Positions 8,926 to 18,528 of a DNA stretch of 64,000 bases are shown piece after piece. Position 1 is the first letter of the stretch, and every line of letters starts with the position of its first letter. The notes under the pieces were generated by a model, which worked only from the letters and a program-made list of their open reading frames with translations, searched no databases and had not been told where the DNA came from. The translations under genes were made by a program, and so were the position numbers. The DNA is from Thermonema lapsum (GTDB lineage: Bacteria > Bacteroidota > Bacteroidia > Cytophagales > Thermonemataceae), in contig NZ_JAASRN010000001.1 of assembly GCF_011761635.1 (NCBI RefSeq), positions 765,846 through 829,845 of the forward strand. Direction: 5' to 3'.

Positions 8926-9762
8926 ATGCAAGCATTTTTTGCTTTTTTATATCGCATTCGTGCTTTTTTGCTTTTTGTAGTGTTAGAAGTGATAGCTATT
9001 GTCTGGATGGGTCAAGGCAATAGCTATCATTCTTATATACTAAGGCAGTGGGGGCGCGAGTTCAGCGGCTTCGTGCAAACACAAGTTGCTGGTGTGTATG
9101 CTTTCTTTCATTTGAAGCAAGACCACCGCATGCTGCTGCAAGAAAACAGCCGGCTGCGCAGCGAGTTGTGGCAGGCTTATGCCCATATCAACCAATTAGA
9201 AGCACTCCGGCATTTACCACAGGACAGTCTGCTGCGCACACGTTATGAACTGGTAGATGCCAATGTAATTAGTAATCAAACACAATTCACTACCAATTAT
9301 TTCCTCATCAACAAAGGTAGCCGGGCAGGTGTCGCCCCGGGCATGGGGGTCATCAGTTCCACGGGTGTAGCCGGCAAAGTAGTAAAGTGTAGCCCACATT
9401 ACGCCGTAGTGCTTTCATTGCTGAGTACCAAATTTGGGGTTTCTGCCTACCTGCCTCGTGTAGGACACGAGAGCTTTGTGCGTTGGGAAGGACGCAATCC
9501 GCAATATGCAGTGCTTAAAGATATACCCCAACCTGTAAAGGTCAGCCGGGGCGACAGCGTGTTTACTTCCAACTTTAGCCGCATCTTCCCCAAAAACCTG
9601 CTGGTGGGCACAGTAGTAGAGGTAAAAGACATTCCCGGCAGCACCTACCACGACGTGATAGTAAAATTAAGTACCGATTTCCGACAACTGCGTTATGTGT
9701 ATGTGCTCAAGGAAAAAGACAAAGAAGAGATAGACCGCCTCACCGAAGGCATCAATTTTTAG
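8926..9762 (+). CDS. mreC: Rod shape-determining protein MreC
   Basis: Periplasmic scaffold of the elongasome. The 278-residue product has a membrane helix near the N-terminus (about residues 9-28), then a coiled coil (residues about 60-90, LKQDHRMLLQENSRLRSEL). A double beta-barrel domain follows with NKGSRAGVAPGMGVIS and SNFSRIFPKNLLVGTVVEV, both typical of MreC. It lies 61 bases after mreB and 6 before mreD. Confidence 0.93.
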   Translation: MQAFFAFLYRIRAFLLFVVLEVIAIVWMGQGNSYHSYILRQWGREFSGFVQTQVAGVYAFFHLKQDHRMLLQENSRLRSELWQAYAHINQLEALRHLPQDSLLRTRYELVDANVISNQTQFTTNYFLINKGSRAGVAPGMGVISSTGVAGKVVKCSPHYAVVLSLLSTKFGVSAYLPRVGHESFVRWEGRNPQYAVLKDIPQPVKVSRGDSVFTSNFSRIFPKNLLVGTVVEVKDIPGSTYHDVIVKLSTDFRQLRYVYVLKEKDKEEIDRLTEGINF

Positions 9763-9768
9763 GCGTTT

Positions 9769-10287
9769 ATGAGAAGCAGAAGCATACAGGATATATTTCT
9801 ATTTGTGTTTTTTTTGCTCTTTCAGTGGCTCATAGGCAGTCGCCTGTTGTTGTTCAAACAAGCCGCCTGTTTTGCCTATGCCGGCTACTGGGTACTGCTG
9901 GGGCAGCGTCGCCCCATAGATACCCTTCTCAGCGGATTTCTTATGGGAGTACTCATGGACTGGCACTATGAAACCAATGGCATCCACACGGCTGCTACTA
10001 CCCTGCTGGCTTATCTTCAACCACACGCGCTCAAGCTGCTGACATCGAGCACAGGCAATGACACAGAGTCTTTCGAGCGTCTCACTCCAAACAACATCGG
10101 CATGCTTCCTTTCTTTGCGTATGCGCTTTCGCTGCTGTTTATACATCATTTGGTGTTGTTTTTTATTGAAGCCGGTGGCAGCGGGCTTTCTGTGTGGTTT
10201 ATCCTACTGCGCATAGGAGCAAGTGCATTGTTCACCGCAGTAGTCGTTCATCTGTTTGGACTCATGAGCGGTTTAAAAGCAAGCTGA
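9769..10287 (+). CDS. mreD: Rod shape-determining protein MreD
   Basis: A 172-residue integral membrane protein with about five predicted helices. MreD sequences are poorly conserved, so the call rests on size, hydrophobic profile and position between mreC and the PBP2 gene, a nearly invariant order. The gene starts 6 bases after mreC and ends 4 bases before the PBP2 ATG. Confidence 0.88.
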   Translation: MRSRSIQDIFLFVFFLLFQWLIGSRLLLFKQAACFAYAGYWVLLGQRRPIDTLLSGFLMGVLMDWHYETNGIHTAATTLLAYLQPHALKLLTSSTGNDTESFERLTPNNIGMLPFFAYALSLLFIHHLVLFFIEAGGSGLSVWFILLRIGASALFTAVVVHLFGLMSGLKAS

Positions 10288-10291
10288 AAGT

Positions 10292-12109
10292 ATGCAATTT
10301 GAGAGACGGAAATATGTATTCTTTGCTTTGTTCATACTGGTAGGCTTGTTATTTGCCGTACGGCTTTTTTACCTACAACTGATTGACGACTCCTATAAAG
10401 AAGCCGCAAACCGCAATGTGGTAGAGCGGCTGATAGAACAGCCCCACCGGGGGCTTATCTACGACCGCAATGGCAAGTTGATAGTCTATAACGAGCCAGT
10501 TTACGATTTAATGTTGATTCCTTACGACTTCCGCCAAGTAGATACGGCAGCCTTTTGCCGGCTTGTCAACTTATCGAAAGAAGAACTCATCAAGCGCATT
10601 CGGAAAATACCCAACCCACGCAAGGGCGGAGTAATCATACCTCAACTCAGCAGGCAGGAGTATGCCCGCCTGCAAGAGTTTCTATCAGACTTTCGAGGGG
10701 TGTACGTACAAGCCCGCTCGGTGCGAGTATATCCACACCAAAGCCTTGCTAATGCATTAGGCTACATTGCAGAAATCAGCCCTAAAGAGCTGGAAAAAGA
10801 CACTACCGGCTACTATCAGCAAGGCGACTACGTGGGCAAAAGCGGCATAGAGGCATTCTATGAATATTATATGCGTGGCAAAAAAGGCGTGCAATATGTG
10901 GTAAAAAACAACTTCAACCAGGTGGTAGGCGCCTATAAAGGGGGGAAATTAGACCAAAAGCCACAGGCAGGCAGTGAGCTAATTGCTTCTATCGACCTTG
11001 ATTTGCAAGCCTATGGTGAGCTGCTCATGAGCAACAAGACCGGTGCCATCGTGGCTATTGAGCCCTCAAGCGGTGAAATACTGGCTTTGATTTCAGCACC
11101 ATCTTATGACCCTAATTTATTGAGCGGTCCCAGCTTGTCGAAGCATTTCGCCGAGCTACTACAACACCCGGGCAAGCCTCTATACAACCGCGCGATACAA
11201 TCACGTTACCCGCCGGGCTCTACCTTCAAGACTGTGCAAGCCCTCATAGGGCTTCAAATCGGTGCCTTACAACTCCATGACTACCTGCCCTGCAACCAAA
11301 AATTGGTAGGATGCCACGGACACCCCTCACCTACCAACGTGCTGAGCTCGATACGCTACTCTTGCAACCCATTTTATTATTTGGCATTTCGCCGCATAAT
11401 TCTTCAAGAAGGCGACGACTTTCAACACATCGTCCGGAATTACAAGCGCTGGAAGCAGTACGTCGAAAGCTTCGGATTTGGCAGACACTTGGGCATAGAC
11501 ATCGCCAACGAAGGCAGTGGCTACTTGCCAGACGTAGACTACTTTAACCGCATGTATGGAGAAGGACGATGGAATTTCTCCAACGTTTATTCACTGAGCA
11601 TAGGACAAGGCGAAATAGGCGTAACTCCGCTTCAAATGGCAAACTTGGCAGCCATCATTGCCAACCGGGGGTATTACTATACGCCACATCTGATAAAAGA
11701 GGTGAGTGCTTTGGGAGGACCTTTGCCCATCTACCGCCAAAAGCATGTAGTTCCAATAGATACTGCCTACTTTTCACCCATCATAGAAGGCATGGAAATG
11801 GCATTTAAAGCAGGCACCGTGTCGTGGCAAGCCCAGCTGCCTGCCGAAAAGCAAGACATAGTCATTTGTGGGAAAACGGGAACCGTGCAGAACCCTCATG
11901 GCGAAGACCATGCCACCTTCATAGCTTTTGCCCCCAAGCAAAACCCCAAAATAGCCATTGCCGTGTATGTGGAAAATGCCGGCTTTGGGGGCGTATGGGC
12001 AGCTACCATCGCCAGCTTGATGATTGAAAAGTACCTGACGGGCGACGTGCTCCGAAAAGAGCTGGAAAAGACAACCATTCAAAAGAGTTTTTCACCTAAA
12101 AAATATTGA
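10292..12109 (+). CDS. mrdA: Penicillin-binding protein 2 (elongation-specific transpeptidase)
   Basis: Class B PBP that cross-links peptidoglycan during elongation with RodA. The 605-residue product has an N-terminal membrane anchor (about residues 9-28), a PBP dimer domain (PHRGLIYDRNG at 51-61) and a transpeptidase domain. All three catalytic motifs are intact: S310-T-F-K313, S357-C-N359 and K528-T-G530. The stop overlaps the possible TTG start of rodA (TTGA), indicating translational coupling. Confidence 0.97.
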   Translation: MQFERRKYVFFALFILVGLLFAVRLFYLQLIDDSYKEAANRNVVERLIEQPHRGLIYDRNGKLIVYNEPVYDLMLIPYDFRQVDTAAFCRLVNLSKEELIKRIRKIPNPRKGGVIIPQLSRQEYARLQEFLSDFRGVYVQARSVRVYPHQSLANALGYIAEISPKELEKDTTGYYQQGDYVGKSGIEAFYEYYMRGKKGVQYVVKNNFNQVVGAYKGGKLDQKPQAGSELIASIDLDLQAYGELLMSNKTGAIVAIEPSSGEILALISAPSYDPNLLSGPSLSKHFAELLQHPGKPLYNRAIQSRYPPGSTFKTVQALIGLQIGALQLHDYLPCNQKLVGCHGHPSPTNVLSSIRYSCNPFYYLAFRRIILQEGDDFQHIVRNYKRWKQYVESFGFGRHLGIDIANEGSGYLPDVDYFNRMYGEGRWNFSNVYSLSIGQGEIGVTPLQMANLAAIIANRGYYYTPHLIKEVSALGGPLPIYRQKHVVPIDTAYFSPIIEGMEMAFKAGTVSWQAQLPAEKQDIVICGKTGTVQNPHGEDHATFIAFAPKQNPKIAIAVYVENAGFGGVWAATIASLMIEKYLTGDVLRKELEKTTIQKSFSPKKY

Positions 12110-13407
12110 CCCACGTGAGAAACCAACCCCTACGATATATCGACTGGCTGAGCGTACTGCTTTATGCGCTCTTGGTACTCATAGGCTTGTTGAGCATCTA
12201 CTCGGCAGTGCATAATCCCCAAGACCCGCAACCCATTTATTCACTTTCGCATTCGGCAGGCAAACAACTGTTATGGATTGCAGGTGCCTTGCTGATTGTG
12301 AGTGTCATTTTTTTCACAGACTACCGCCTATTCGAGTCCTTAGGCTATCTGGCTTACGGCACCGGTGTGTTGCTGCTTATTCTGGTACTGATTTTCGGCG
12401 TAAAAATTGGTGGTGCGCGAGCATGGTTCGATTTTGGCGGCATGCGGCTTCAACCTGCCGAATTTGCCAAGGTTTTCACCTCGTTGGCACTGGCAAAGTA
12501 CTTAAACAACAAAGAAGTGCGACTTAACCGCTGGAGCGACTTATTCATTGCTTTTAGTATCATAGGGCTGCCGGCATTCCTCATCTTGCTGCAACCCGAT
12601 GCTGGCTCTACACTGGTGTTTGCTGCTTTCGTGCTCGTGATGTTTCGTGAAGGACTCTCACCCTTGTTTTTGATTGCCCCAGCTCTGTTCGGGCTTACTT
12701 TTGTGCTGGCGTTGGTCATAAAGCCCATCAGCTACTTACTATTTACTTTCTTGATGCTGGCAGCCCTTCTTATCATGTTGATGAGTTATTTGAATAAAGG
12801 CTTCTCTGCCAAACTACTGCTGCTTGTAGGCATTCCTACACTCCTTTTTATGGGCTTTGCCGCCAGTGTTGACACGATTTTTCAATCCGACAAAATACTG
12901 AAACCGCATCAGAAAGAGCGTATTTTGGTACTGATTGATGAAAACGTAGATAAAGAAGCGCGGCATGCGCGTTACAATCTACAACAATCCAAGATAGCCA
13001 TTGGCTCGGGCGGTCTTAGCGGAAAAGGCTATCTGCAGGGCACGCAAACCAAATTCAATTTTGTACCCGAACAACAAACTGACTTTATCTTTTGTACCAT
13101 AGGCGAAGAGTTCGGATGGCTGGGCAGCATGACACTTATCGTGCTTTTTATTGTGCTGATGTTCCGCATCGTATATATAGCCGAGCGTCAAAAGCTGCGC
13201 TTTGCCCGCGTGTATGGTTATTGTGTAGCCTCTATTTTGTTTCTGCATTTTACGCTTAACTTGTCTATGACCATGGGGCTGTTTCCTGTGGTGGGTATTC
13301 CCTTGCCCTTTGTTTCATACGGAGGCTCTTCTTTGTGGGCTTTTACCATGCTATTATTTATCTTGCTTAAATTAGATGCTCACAGAAATCAAATTTTTTG
13401 GACATGA
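12106..13407 (+). CDS. rodA: Peptidoglycan glycosyltransferase RodA (SEDS family)
   Basis: Glycan polymerase partner of PBP2. The 433-residue membrane protein has about ten helices and typical SEDS blocks: GGARAWFDFGGMRLQPAEFAK near residues 103-123, GGLSGKGYLQGTQ, PEQQTDFIF, EEFGWLG and the C-terminal GIPLPFVSYGGSS. No ATG is available near the beginning; the candidates are TTG at 12106 (overlapping the PBP2 stop) and GTG at 12115. The larger size than E. coli RodA is due to an extra hydrophobic stretch in the middle, common in this phylum. Confidence 0.96.
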   Translation: MTHVRNQPLRYIDWLSVLLYALLVLIGLLSIYSAVHNPQDPQPIYSLSHSAGKQLLWIAGALLIVSVIFFTDYRLFESLGYLAYGTGVLLLILVLIFGVKIGGARAWFDFGGMRLQPAEFAKVFTSLALAKYLNNKEVRLNRWSDLFIAFSIIGLPAFLILLQPDAGSTLVFAAFVLVMFREGLSPLFLIAPALFGLTFVLALVIKPISYLLFTFLMLAALLIMLMSYLNKGFSAKLLLLVGIPTLLFMGFAASVDTIFQSDKILKPHQKERILVLIDENVDKEARHARYNLQQSKIAIGSGGLSGKGYLQGTQTKFNFVPEQQTDFIFCTIGEEFGWLGSMTLIVLFIVLMFRIVYIAERQKLRFARVYGYCVASILFLHFTLNLSMTMGLFPVVGIPLPFVSYGGSSLWAFTMLLFILLKLDAHRNQIFWT

Positions 13408-14471
13408 AACAAGCATTGAAAGCATCTTGCTATACATTTTTTGTAGTTGCCGCACTTCTCTTGCCAAGTAGCGCTACTGCTCAAATACTGCCTTTTGCCA
13501 AGCAGAAAACGGCTGGCAAACAATATGTATTGGCTTTTTACAACGTGGAAAACTTATTTGATATTTACAACGACCCCACCACTCTCGACGACGACTTCAC
13601 CCCCACCGGTCGCCTCCATTGGACTAAAGAACGCTACCAAACCAAACTCAAAAACCTATCGACTGTTATTTCCCGCATAGAAAACTATGCTCCCGATATA
13701 CTGGGGCTCTGCGAGGTAGAAAACAAACAAGTGCTTGAAGACCTTGTCAATACCGATTACTTGCGGCTAAAAGATTATGGTATCGTTCATTACGACTCGC
13801 CCGACGAAAGAGGCATCGACGTGGCACTGCTCTACAAACGCTATGCCTTCAAGCCTCTAGTAAGCAAAGCCTATCCTGTGAACCTGCCCGATGACAAAAC
13901 ACGCGATGTATTGTTGGTGTCGGGCATCTTGGGCGGAAAAGATACCCTGCATGTGCTGGTGTGCCATTTTCCCTCACGCAGTGGTGACGTGGAAAAGAGC
14001 GCCCTCAAACGGATGGAAGCCGCCCGTACGGTACGTTTAATTATAGAGGCGATTCGTGCCGGTCAGCCCCATGCCAACATTGTTGTCATGGGCGACTTCA
14101 ACGATGAGCCCACAGATGCCAGCATTTGGGACGGGCTGAAAGCACGCCCCCACTCTTTCGATTTGAAAGAAGATGAGCTGTACAATGCCATGGGGGTACT
14201 CGATTACCTGCAGGAAGGTAGTTATTGTTATCGTGGCTCTTGGCAGATGCTTGACCAAATTATATTGTCCGCCCCACTGCTCAATCCCAACAGTCGGCTG
14301 CACTACAAAATAGGCAGTGCCCGCATTTTCAATCCTGATTATCTGCGCGAAAAGACAGGGGAATATCAAGGCTACCCGCTGCGTACATATGCAGGCGAAA
14401 AATATCTGGGTGGTTACAGCGACCATTTCCCCGTTTATATCATCCTTGAACAACTGCCAACGTCCCAATGA
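13404..14471 (+). CDS. Secreted endonuclease/exonuclease/phosphatase family protein
   Basis: A 355-residue exported hydrolase. The signal peptide is MKQALKASCYTFFVVAALLL and following residues, with cleavage probably after SSATAQ. EEP-fold motifs are FYNVENLFD, LCEVENKQVLEDL, ERGIDVALLYK, CHFPSR, GDFNDEP and the terminal SDHFPVYI, which together supply the metal and catalytic residues. The substrate (nucleic acid, phospholipid or sugar phosphate) cannot be fixed from the sequence. The ATG overlaps the rodA stop (ATGA), and the stop overlaps the next gene's ATG in the same way, so it is translated as part of the mre-rodA unit. Confidence 0.88.
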   Translation: MKQALKASCYTFFVVAALLLPSSATAQILPFAKQKTAGKQYVLAFYNVENLFDIYNDPTTLDDDFTPTGRLHWTKERYQTKLKNLSTVISRIENYAPDILGLCEVENKQVLEDLVNTDYLRLKDYGIVHYDSPDERGIDVALLYKRYAFKPLVSKAYPVNLPDDKTRDVLLVSGILGGKDTLHVLVCHFPSRSGDVEKSALKRMEAARTVRLIIEAIRAGQPHANIVVMGDFNDEPTDASIWDGLKARPHSFDLKEDELYNAMGVLDYLQEGSYCYRGSWQMLDQIILSAPLLNPNSRLHYKIGSARIFNPDYLREKTGEYQGYPLRTYAGEKYLGGYSDHFPVYIILEQLPTSQ

Positions 14472-15193
14472 AAATATATAAGTTCATACAGAAAGGAAGC
14501 GAACACCCCAATTATTGTGAAGATTTTCTATTGGACCTGCCCATAGGGCGCTCCTTCTATTTTGGCGCCGTTATCGACGGTTGCTCTTCGGGCTACGACA
14601 GCCAGTTCAGCGCCGCCCTCTATGGCAAGTTGCTTCGCAAGGTGGTACAAAATATGCCTTTCAATACCCAAGAGTACGTACAATCTGAAGATTATGTGCG
14701 CCAGATTATGCTCCAATTTGTTAAAGAATTGAAGCTCATCCAAAAGCGGCTTCAACTCAAAACCAACGAGCTACTGGCAACTTTTGTCTTGATGTTTTAC
14801 AGCGAAGAGCTGCAAGAAGTTTTTTTGCTGGTGTCGGGCAACGGCGTGCTGTGCATCGATGGTGAAATCACCGAAATAGAAGCCCACTCCGAAATGGACT
14901 ATTTGGCTTACCACCTTCCCCGTTTCTCTTTCGACAAATGGTATAAACACCACACCTATTGCTTCAAAATAGAGAAACCTCAAGACATCACCATTTCCAG
15001 CAATGGCATAGAAACCGTCGCATCGCCGCACCTGAGCGTTGAAAGCGAGACTTTCGACATCGTCCATTATCTGTTCATAGACAACACCTACGATTATATG
15101 CCCACGATGCTCCAGCGCAAGTTTGCACAGCTGGCAAGTGAATACAACTGCCTTCCTACCGACGATATTGCTATCATTCGTGCAAAATTTTAG
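14468..15193 (+). CDS. PP2C-like phosphatase domain protein
   Basis: A 241-residue cytosolic protein. VIDGCSSGYDSQFSA near residues 35-49 corresponds to the VxDGxGG metal motif of PPM/PP2C phosphatases. LLATFVLMFY and VSGNGVLCIDG match the central strands, and TDDIAIIRAKF resembles the usual DDxTxxxx terminal motif. The second glycine of DGxGG is replaced, so activity is likely but not certain. Its ATG overlaps the stop of the EEP gene, placing it at the distal end of the mre-rodA run. Confidence 0.7.
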   Translation: MKIYKFIQKGSEHPNYCEDFLLDLPIGRSFYFGAVIDGCSSGYDSQFSAALYGKLLRKVVQNMPFNTQEYVQSEDYVRQIMLQFVKELKLIQKRLQLKTNELLATFVLMFYSEELQEVFLLVSGNGVLCIDGEITEIEAHSEMDYLAYHLPRFSFDKWYKHHTYCFKIEKPQDITISSNGIETVASPHLSVESETFDIVHYLFIDNTYDYMPTMLQRKFAQLASEYNCLPTDDIAIIRAKF

Positions 15194-15228
15194 TTTCGCT
15201 CTACAAAAATGCTTTAGCTCACAACTCT

Positions 15229-16302
15229 ATGAACCCTCCTATTACATTCAACCCGGGACCTGCCCAAGTGTACAGCCTGCTGCAAGAGGCATTGCAAGAG
15301 GCTTATGCAAAGGGTATTTTGAGTCTGCCCCACCGCAGCAAAGCTTTCGAAGAAATGGTAGCACGCTGCCGCCTGCTCATACAGCAAAAGCTCGACCTGC
15401 CGGCAAACTACGCTTTGCTCTTCCTTTCTTCAGCTACAGAATCATGGGAGGTGATTGCGCAATCGCTCATCCGTGAGCGCAGCACCCACCTGTATAGTGG
15501 TGCCTTTGGCGAGCGTTGTTTTGCCTATACCCAGCACCTGCACCCGGCAGCCACAGGCTTGGCTTTTGAGCTGAACGATGACCCTTGCCACCTACTTGAG
15601 CAAATACCCAGCGACAGCGAGTTGATAGCCATCACCCACAATGAAACATCAAACGCCACTACCCTGCCTGCCCTCTTTCTGTCGCAGCTACACGAGCAAT
15701 TCCCCGATGCGCTCTTGTCGGTCGATGCTACCTCTTCTATGGGCGGCGTAGTGCTCCCTTGGACACAGGCAGACATATGGTATGCTTCCGTGCAGAAGTG
15801 TTTCGGCTTACCCGCCGGCTTAGGCATTATGTGTTTGTCGCCAAGGGCAGTAGCACGTGTACATGAAATTGGCGAAAGCGGGCGTTACAACAGCCTTTCC
15901 TACATGCTCGAAAAAATGGAAAAAAACCAAACCACCTATACCCCCAACGTGCTGAACATATACCTGCTGATGCGTGTGCTCGAACACATTCCCCACATAA
16001 TTGAAATAGATTTGAAGCTGCGGCAGCGCGCCAAGACGTGGTATCACTTCTTTGAAGAACATTCTTTGTGGCAGCCACTGGTAGCCAACGCCTCCAACCG
16101 CTCGGTAACGGTCATAGGCGTGCAAGGGGAGCCCACACAGGTGCAAGCCTTCAAGCAGCATGCACTGAAAAGGAGCATATACATAGGCAATGGCTATGGT
16201 CAATGGAAAAACCACAGCTTCCGTATTGCCAATTTCCCGGCAATCCCCGATACTCATTTTCAACAACTGTTAGATGTTTTTTCTACCTTTCAAAGCGTTT
16301 AA
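15229..16302 (+). CDS. Class V aminotransferase, SerC-like
   Basis: A 357-residue PLP enzyme. NPGPAQVY at residues 7-14 and the following HRSKAFEEM match the phosphoserine/alanine-glyoxylate aminotransferase group; THNETSNATTLP, SVDATSSMGG and SVQKCFGLPAGLG complete the PLP site, with the Lys of VQKCFG as the Schiff-base residue. It is likely to act in serine biosynthesis as a phosphoserine transaminase, but an alanine-glyoxylate type is possible. It starts 35 bases after the PP2C-like gene on the same strand. Confidence 0.85.
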   Translation: MNPPITFNPGPAQVYSLLQEALQEAYAKGILSLPHRSKAFEEMVARCRLLIQQKLDLPANYALLFLSSATESWEVIAQSLIRERSTHLYSGAFGERCFAYTQHLHPAATGLAFELNDDPCHLLEQIPSDSELIAITHNETSNATTLPALFLSQLHEQFPDALLSVDATSSMGGVVLPWTQADIWYASVQKCFGLPAGLGIMCLSPRAVARVHEIGESGRYNSLSYMLEKMEKNQTTYTPNVLNIYLLMRVLEHIPHIIEIDLKLRQRAKTWYHFFEEHSLWQPLVANASNRSVTVIGVQGEPTQVQAFKQHALKRSIYIGNGYGQWKNHSFRIANFPAIPDTHFQQLLDVFSTFQSV

Positions 16303-16337
16303 ACATACCTTACAATATCACCTTTAACTTTAAAACA

Positions 16338-16928
16338 ATGGCTATGGAACACCTTTATTGGAAAGATGTACTTACCGTCTCGCTGGTTTTATTTTCAGTG
16401 ATTGACATTTTGGGCTCCATCCCTATCATCATAGACCTGCGCAAGAAAGCAGGTGAACTGGATGCTGCCAAAGCCACCCTTGTGGCAGGCTTTATTATGG
16501 TCGTTTTCTTGTATTATGGCGACCTCCTACTCCACTTTTTAGGTGTGGACATTCAGTCATTCTCTATTGCTGGTTCTATTATTATCTTCCTGATTGGCAT
16601 GGAGATGGTACTGGGCGCTCATTTCTTCAAAGACACCGGCGATGCCAAAACCTCGGCAATTGTGCCTTTGGCGTTTCCGCTGATTGCCGGCGCCGGCACC
16701 ATGACTACGCTCATCTCTCTGCGTGCCGAATATGAGCGCCCCGTGATTCTCATCGGCATTGTCATTAACCTATTACTGGTGTATGTGGTTTTAAAAGCCT
16801 CGGCATGGTTGGAAACGCGCTTGGGCGTTGCCGGCACCAACATTCTTCGAAAAGTATTCGGTATATTGCTGTTGGCTATCGCTATCAAGATATTCAAAAA
16901 CAACATACACTATTTCATGCCTGCCTAA
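16338..16928 (+). CDS. MarC family integral membrane protein
   Basis: A 196-residue membrane protein with about six helices. SVIDILGSIPIIIDLR near the N-terminus, LIGMEMVLG and PLAFPLIAGAGTMTTLISL are characteristic of the MarC/UPF0056 group. The biochemical role of the family is not established. The start is the ATG before AMEHLYWKDV; a much longer frame upstream only shadows the aminotransferase gene. Confidence 0.88.
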   Translation: MAMEHLYWKDVLTVSLVLFSVIDILGSIPIIIDLRKKAGELDAAKATLVAGFIMVVFLYYGDLLLHFLGVDIQSFSIAGSIIIFLIGMEMVLGAHFFKDTGDAKTSAIVPLAFPLIAGAGTMTTLISLRAEYERPVILIGIVINLLLVYVVLKASAWLETRLGVAGTNILRKVFGILLLAIAIKIFKNNIHYFMPA

Positions 16929-16943
16929 AGCGCTGCTTACAGC

Positions 16944-17444
16944 ATGTCTTCGCAAGAAATCATAGAAGTTTATACAGACGGCGCATCGCTGGGCAACCCG
17001 GGTCCCGGAGGTTATGGCGTCATCATGCGCTACAAACAACATGAAAAAGAATTCTCCAAAGGCTTCCGACTTACTACCAACAACCGCATGGAACTGCTGG
17101 CTGTAATTGAAGCACTCAAACAAATCAAAGGCAGTGGCTGGCAGGTGGTTGTCTATTCCGACTCGCAGTATGTGGTAAATGCCATAGAAAAAGGATGGCT
17201 AAAGAAATGGCAACAGCGCGGTTTTAAAAACACCGCCAACGCCGATTTGTGGAAGCAGCTCTTGCCACTTCTACAAAAACACCGAGTGCGTTTTGTGTGG
17301 GTCAAGGGGCATGCAGGGCATGCCGAAAATGAGCGTTGCGACTGCTTGGCTGTGCAGGCTGCCCAGCACGGTGCTTTGCATATAGACCATGCCTATGAAG
17401 CCACCATTCATGAGCACAATGCTAAAAAACCAAGTAAAGAATAA
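16944..17444 (+). CDS. rnhA: Ribonuclease HI
   Basis: Cleaves RNA in RNA-DNA hybrids. The 166-residue product contains YTDGASLGNPGPGGYG (first catalytic Asp), NNRMELLAVIEAL (Glu), YSDSQYVVNAI (Asp) and HAGHAENERCDCLA (final Asp), so the DEDD set is complete. Length is normal for the family. It sits 15 bases after the marC-like gene and 5 before the CNNM/CBS gene, forming a tight cluster. Confidence 0.97.
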   Translation: MSSQEIIEVYTDGASLGNPGPGGYGVIMRYKQHEKEFSKGFRLTTNNRMELLAVIEALKQIKGSGWQVVVYSDSQYVVNAIEKGWLKKWQQRGFKNTANADLWKQLLPLLQKHRVRFVWVKGHAGHAENERCDCLAVQAAQHGALHIDHAYEATIHEHNAKKPSKE

Positions 17445-17449
17445 TATCC

Positions 17450-18514
17450 ATGGAAGTGTTAATCTCTTATGTTTTACTTACACTACTCACCTCATTCCTT
17501 TGTTCCTTAATGGAGGCTTCCCTGCTAAGCATACCGGAGTCGTTCGTAGAAATGAAGCTACAAGAAGGCAAAGCATTTGCCCGCCACCTAAAAGCCATGA
17601 AAACCGACATTGACCGCCCGCTGGCAGCTATCCTTTCGCTCAACACCATCGCCAACACCATTGGTGCTTCCGGCGTAGGCGTGCAAGCCAGTGTGCTCTT
17701 TCCCGAAACCTCACCGCTGATTTTTTCGGGCGGACTCACCATTGCCATCTTGGTGTTTTCAGAAATCATACCCAAAACCATTGGTGCCAGCTATGCCCAA
17801 AGCCTTGCCAGTTTTACTGTGGCTACCCTCCGGGGCATCACCTTTATTATGTCGCCTTTGGTGTGGATGACGGGTTTCATCACCCGCCTACTCAAACGCA
17901 ATAAACAACAAAGCGTTTTTAGCCGGGCTGAATTTTTTGCCATGACCGAAGTAGGTGCCAAAGAAGGCATCTTCCGCAAAGAGGAGTTCCAAATCATCAA
18001 GAACCTGCTGCAGCTCAACAGCATCAGGGTGTCGGACATCATGACGCCGCGCACCGTGATGCTGGCAGCCGACGAAAACACCCTCATCCGGGATTTTTAC
18101 GTAAAACATCCTAAGTTGCGTTTCTCCCGCATCCCCATTTTTCGTGAAAACATCGACAACATCACTGGCTATGTGTTGAAAAGCGAAATTCTTGAGCATA
18201 TCATCAACCAAAAGGAAAACGAGCCGCTGGTTTCATTGAAAAGAGATATCATTTTCATTCATGATACGCTAACCTTACCCGAGATATTCAACAAATTCAT
18301 GCAAGAACGCGAGCATATTGCCATCGTAGTGGACGAGTACGGTGGCGTAGCCGGTCTTGTCACCATGGAGGATTGTGTAGAAACCCTCTTGGGTACCGAA
18401 ATCATGGACGAGCTGGATAATATAGAAGACCTCCAGCAATGGGCACGTAAAAGTTGGGAGCAACGTGCTGCCCGCTTCGGTATTCAGAATGCCCCACCAC
18501 CTGACGAAAACTGA
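17450..18514 (+). CDS. CNNM/CBS-domain membrane protein (hemolysin C / TlyC-like)
   Basis: A 354-residue protein with an N-terminal DUF21/CNNM membrane domain (helices roughly at 1-20, 60-80, 90-110 and 120-145, including the ISEIIPKTIGA-like block FSEIIPKTIGA). A CBS pair follows (RVSDIMTPRTVMLAAD and HIAIVVDEYGGVAGLVTMED). Relatives are linked to Mg2+ or other divalent-cation transport rather than haemolysis. The C-terminal CorC/HlyC domain is not present, so this is a short form. Confidence 0.88.
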   Translation: MEVLISYVLLTLLTSFLCSLMEASLLSIPESFVEMKLQEGKAFARHLKAMKTDIDRPLAAILSLNTIANTIGASGVGVQASVLFPETSPLIFSGGLTIAILVFSEIIPKTIGASYAQSLASFTVATLRGITFIMSPLVWMTGFITRLLKRNKQQSVFSRAEFFAMTEVGAKEGIFRKEEFQIIKNLLQLNSIRVSDIMTPRTVMLAADENTLIRDFYVKHPKLRFSRIPIFRENIDNITGYVLKSEILEHIINQKENEPLVSLKRDIIFIHDTLTLPEIFNKFMQEREHIAIVVDEYGGVAGLVTMEDCVETLLGTEIMDELDNIEDLQQWARKSWEQRAARFGIQNAPPPDEN

Positions 18515-18528
18515 AAAAACGACCTATC

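Noticed and set aside
12106-12130. CACGTG core near the rodA start, considered as a parS site
   Set aside because: The flanks do not form the 16-base palindrome expected for parS.
16068-16337. Long N-terminal extension of the MarC-like frame
   Set aside because: It runs over the end of the aminotransferase gene in another frame and is not hydrophobic; the ATG at 16338 gives the family length.
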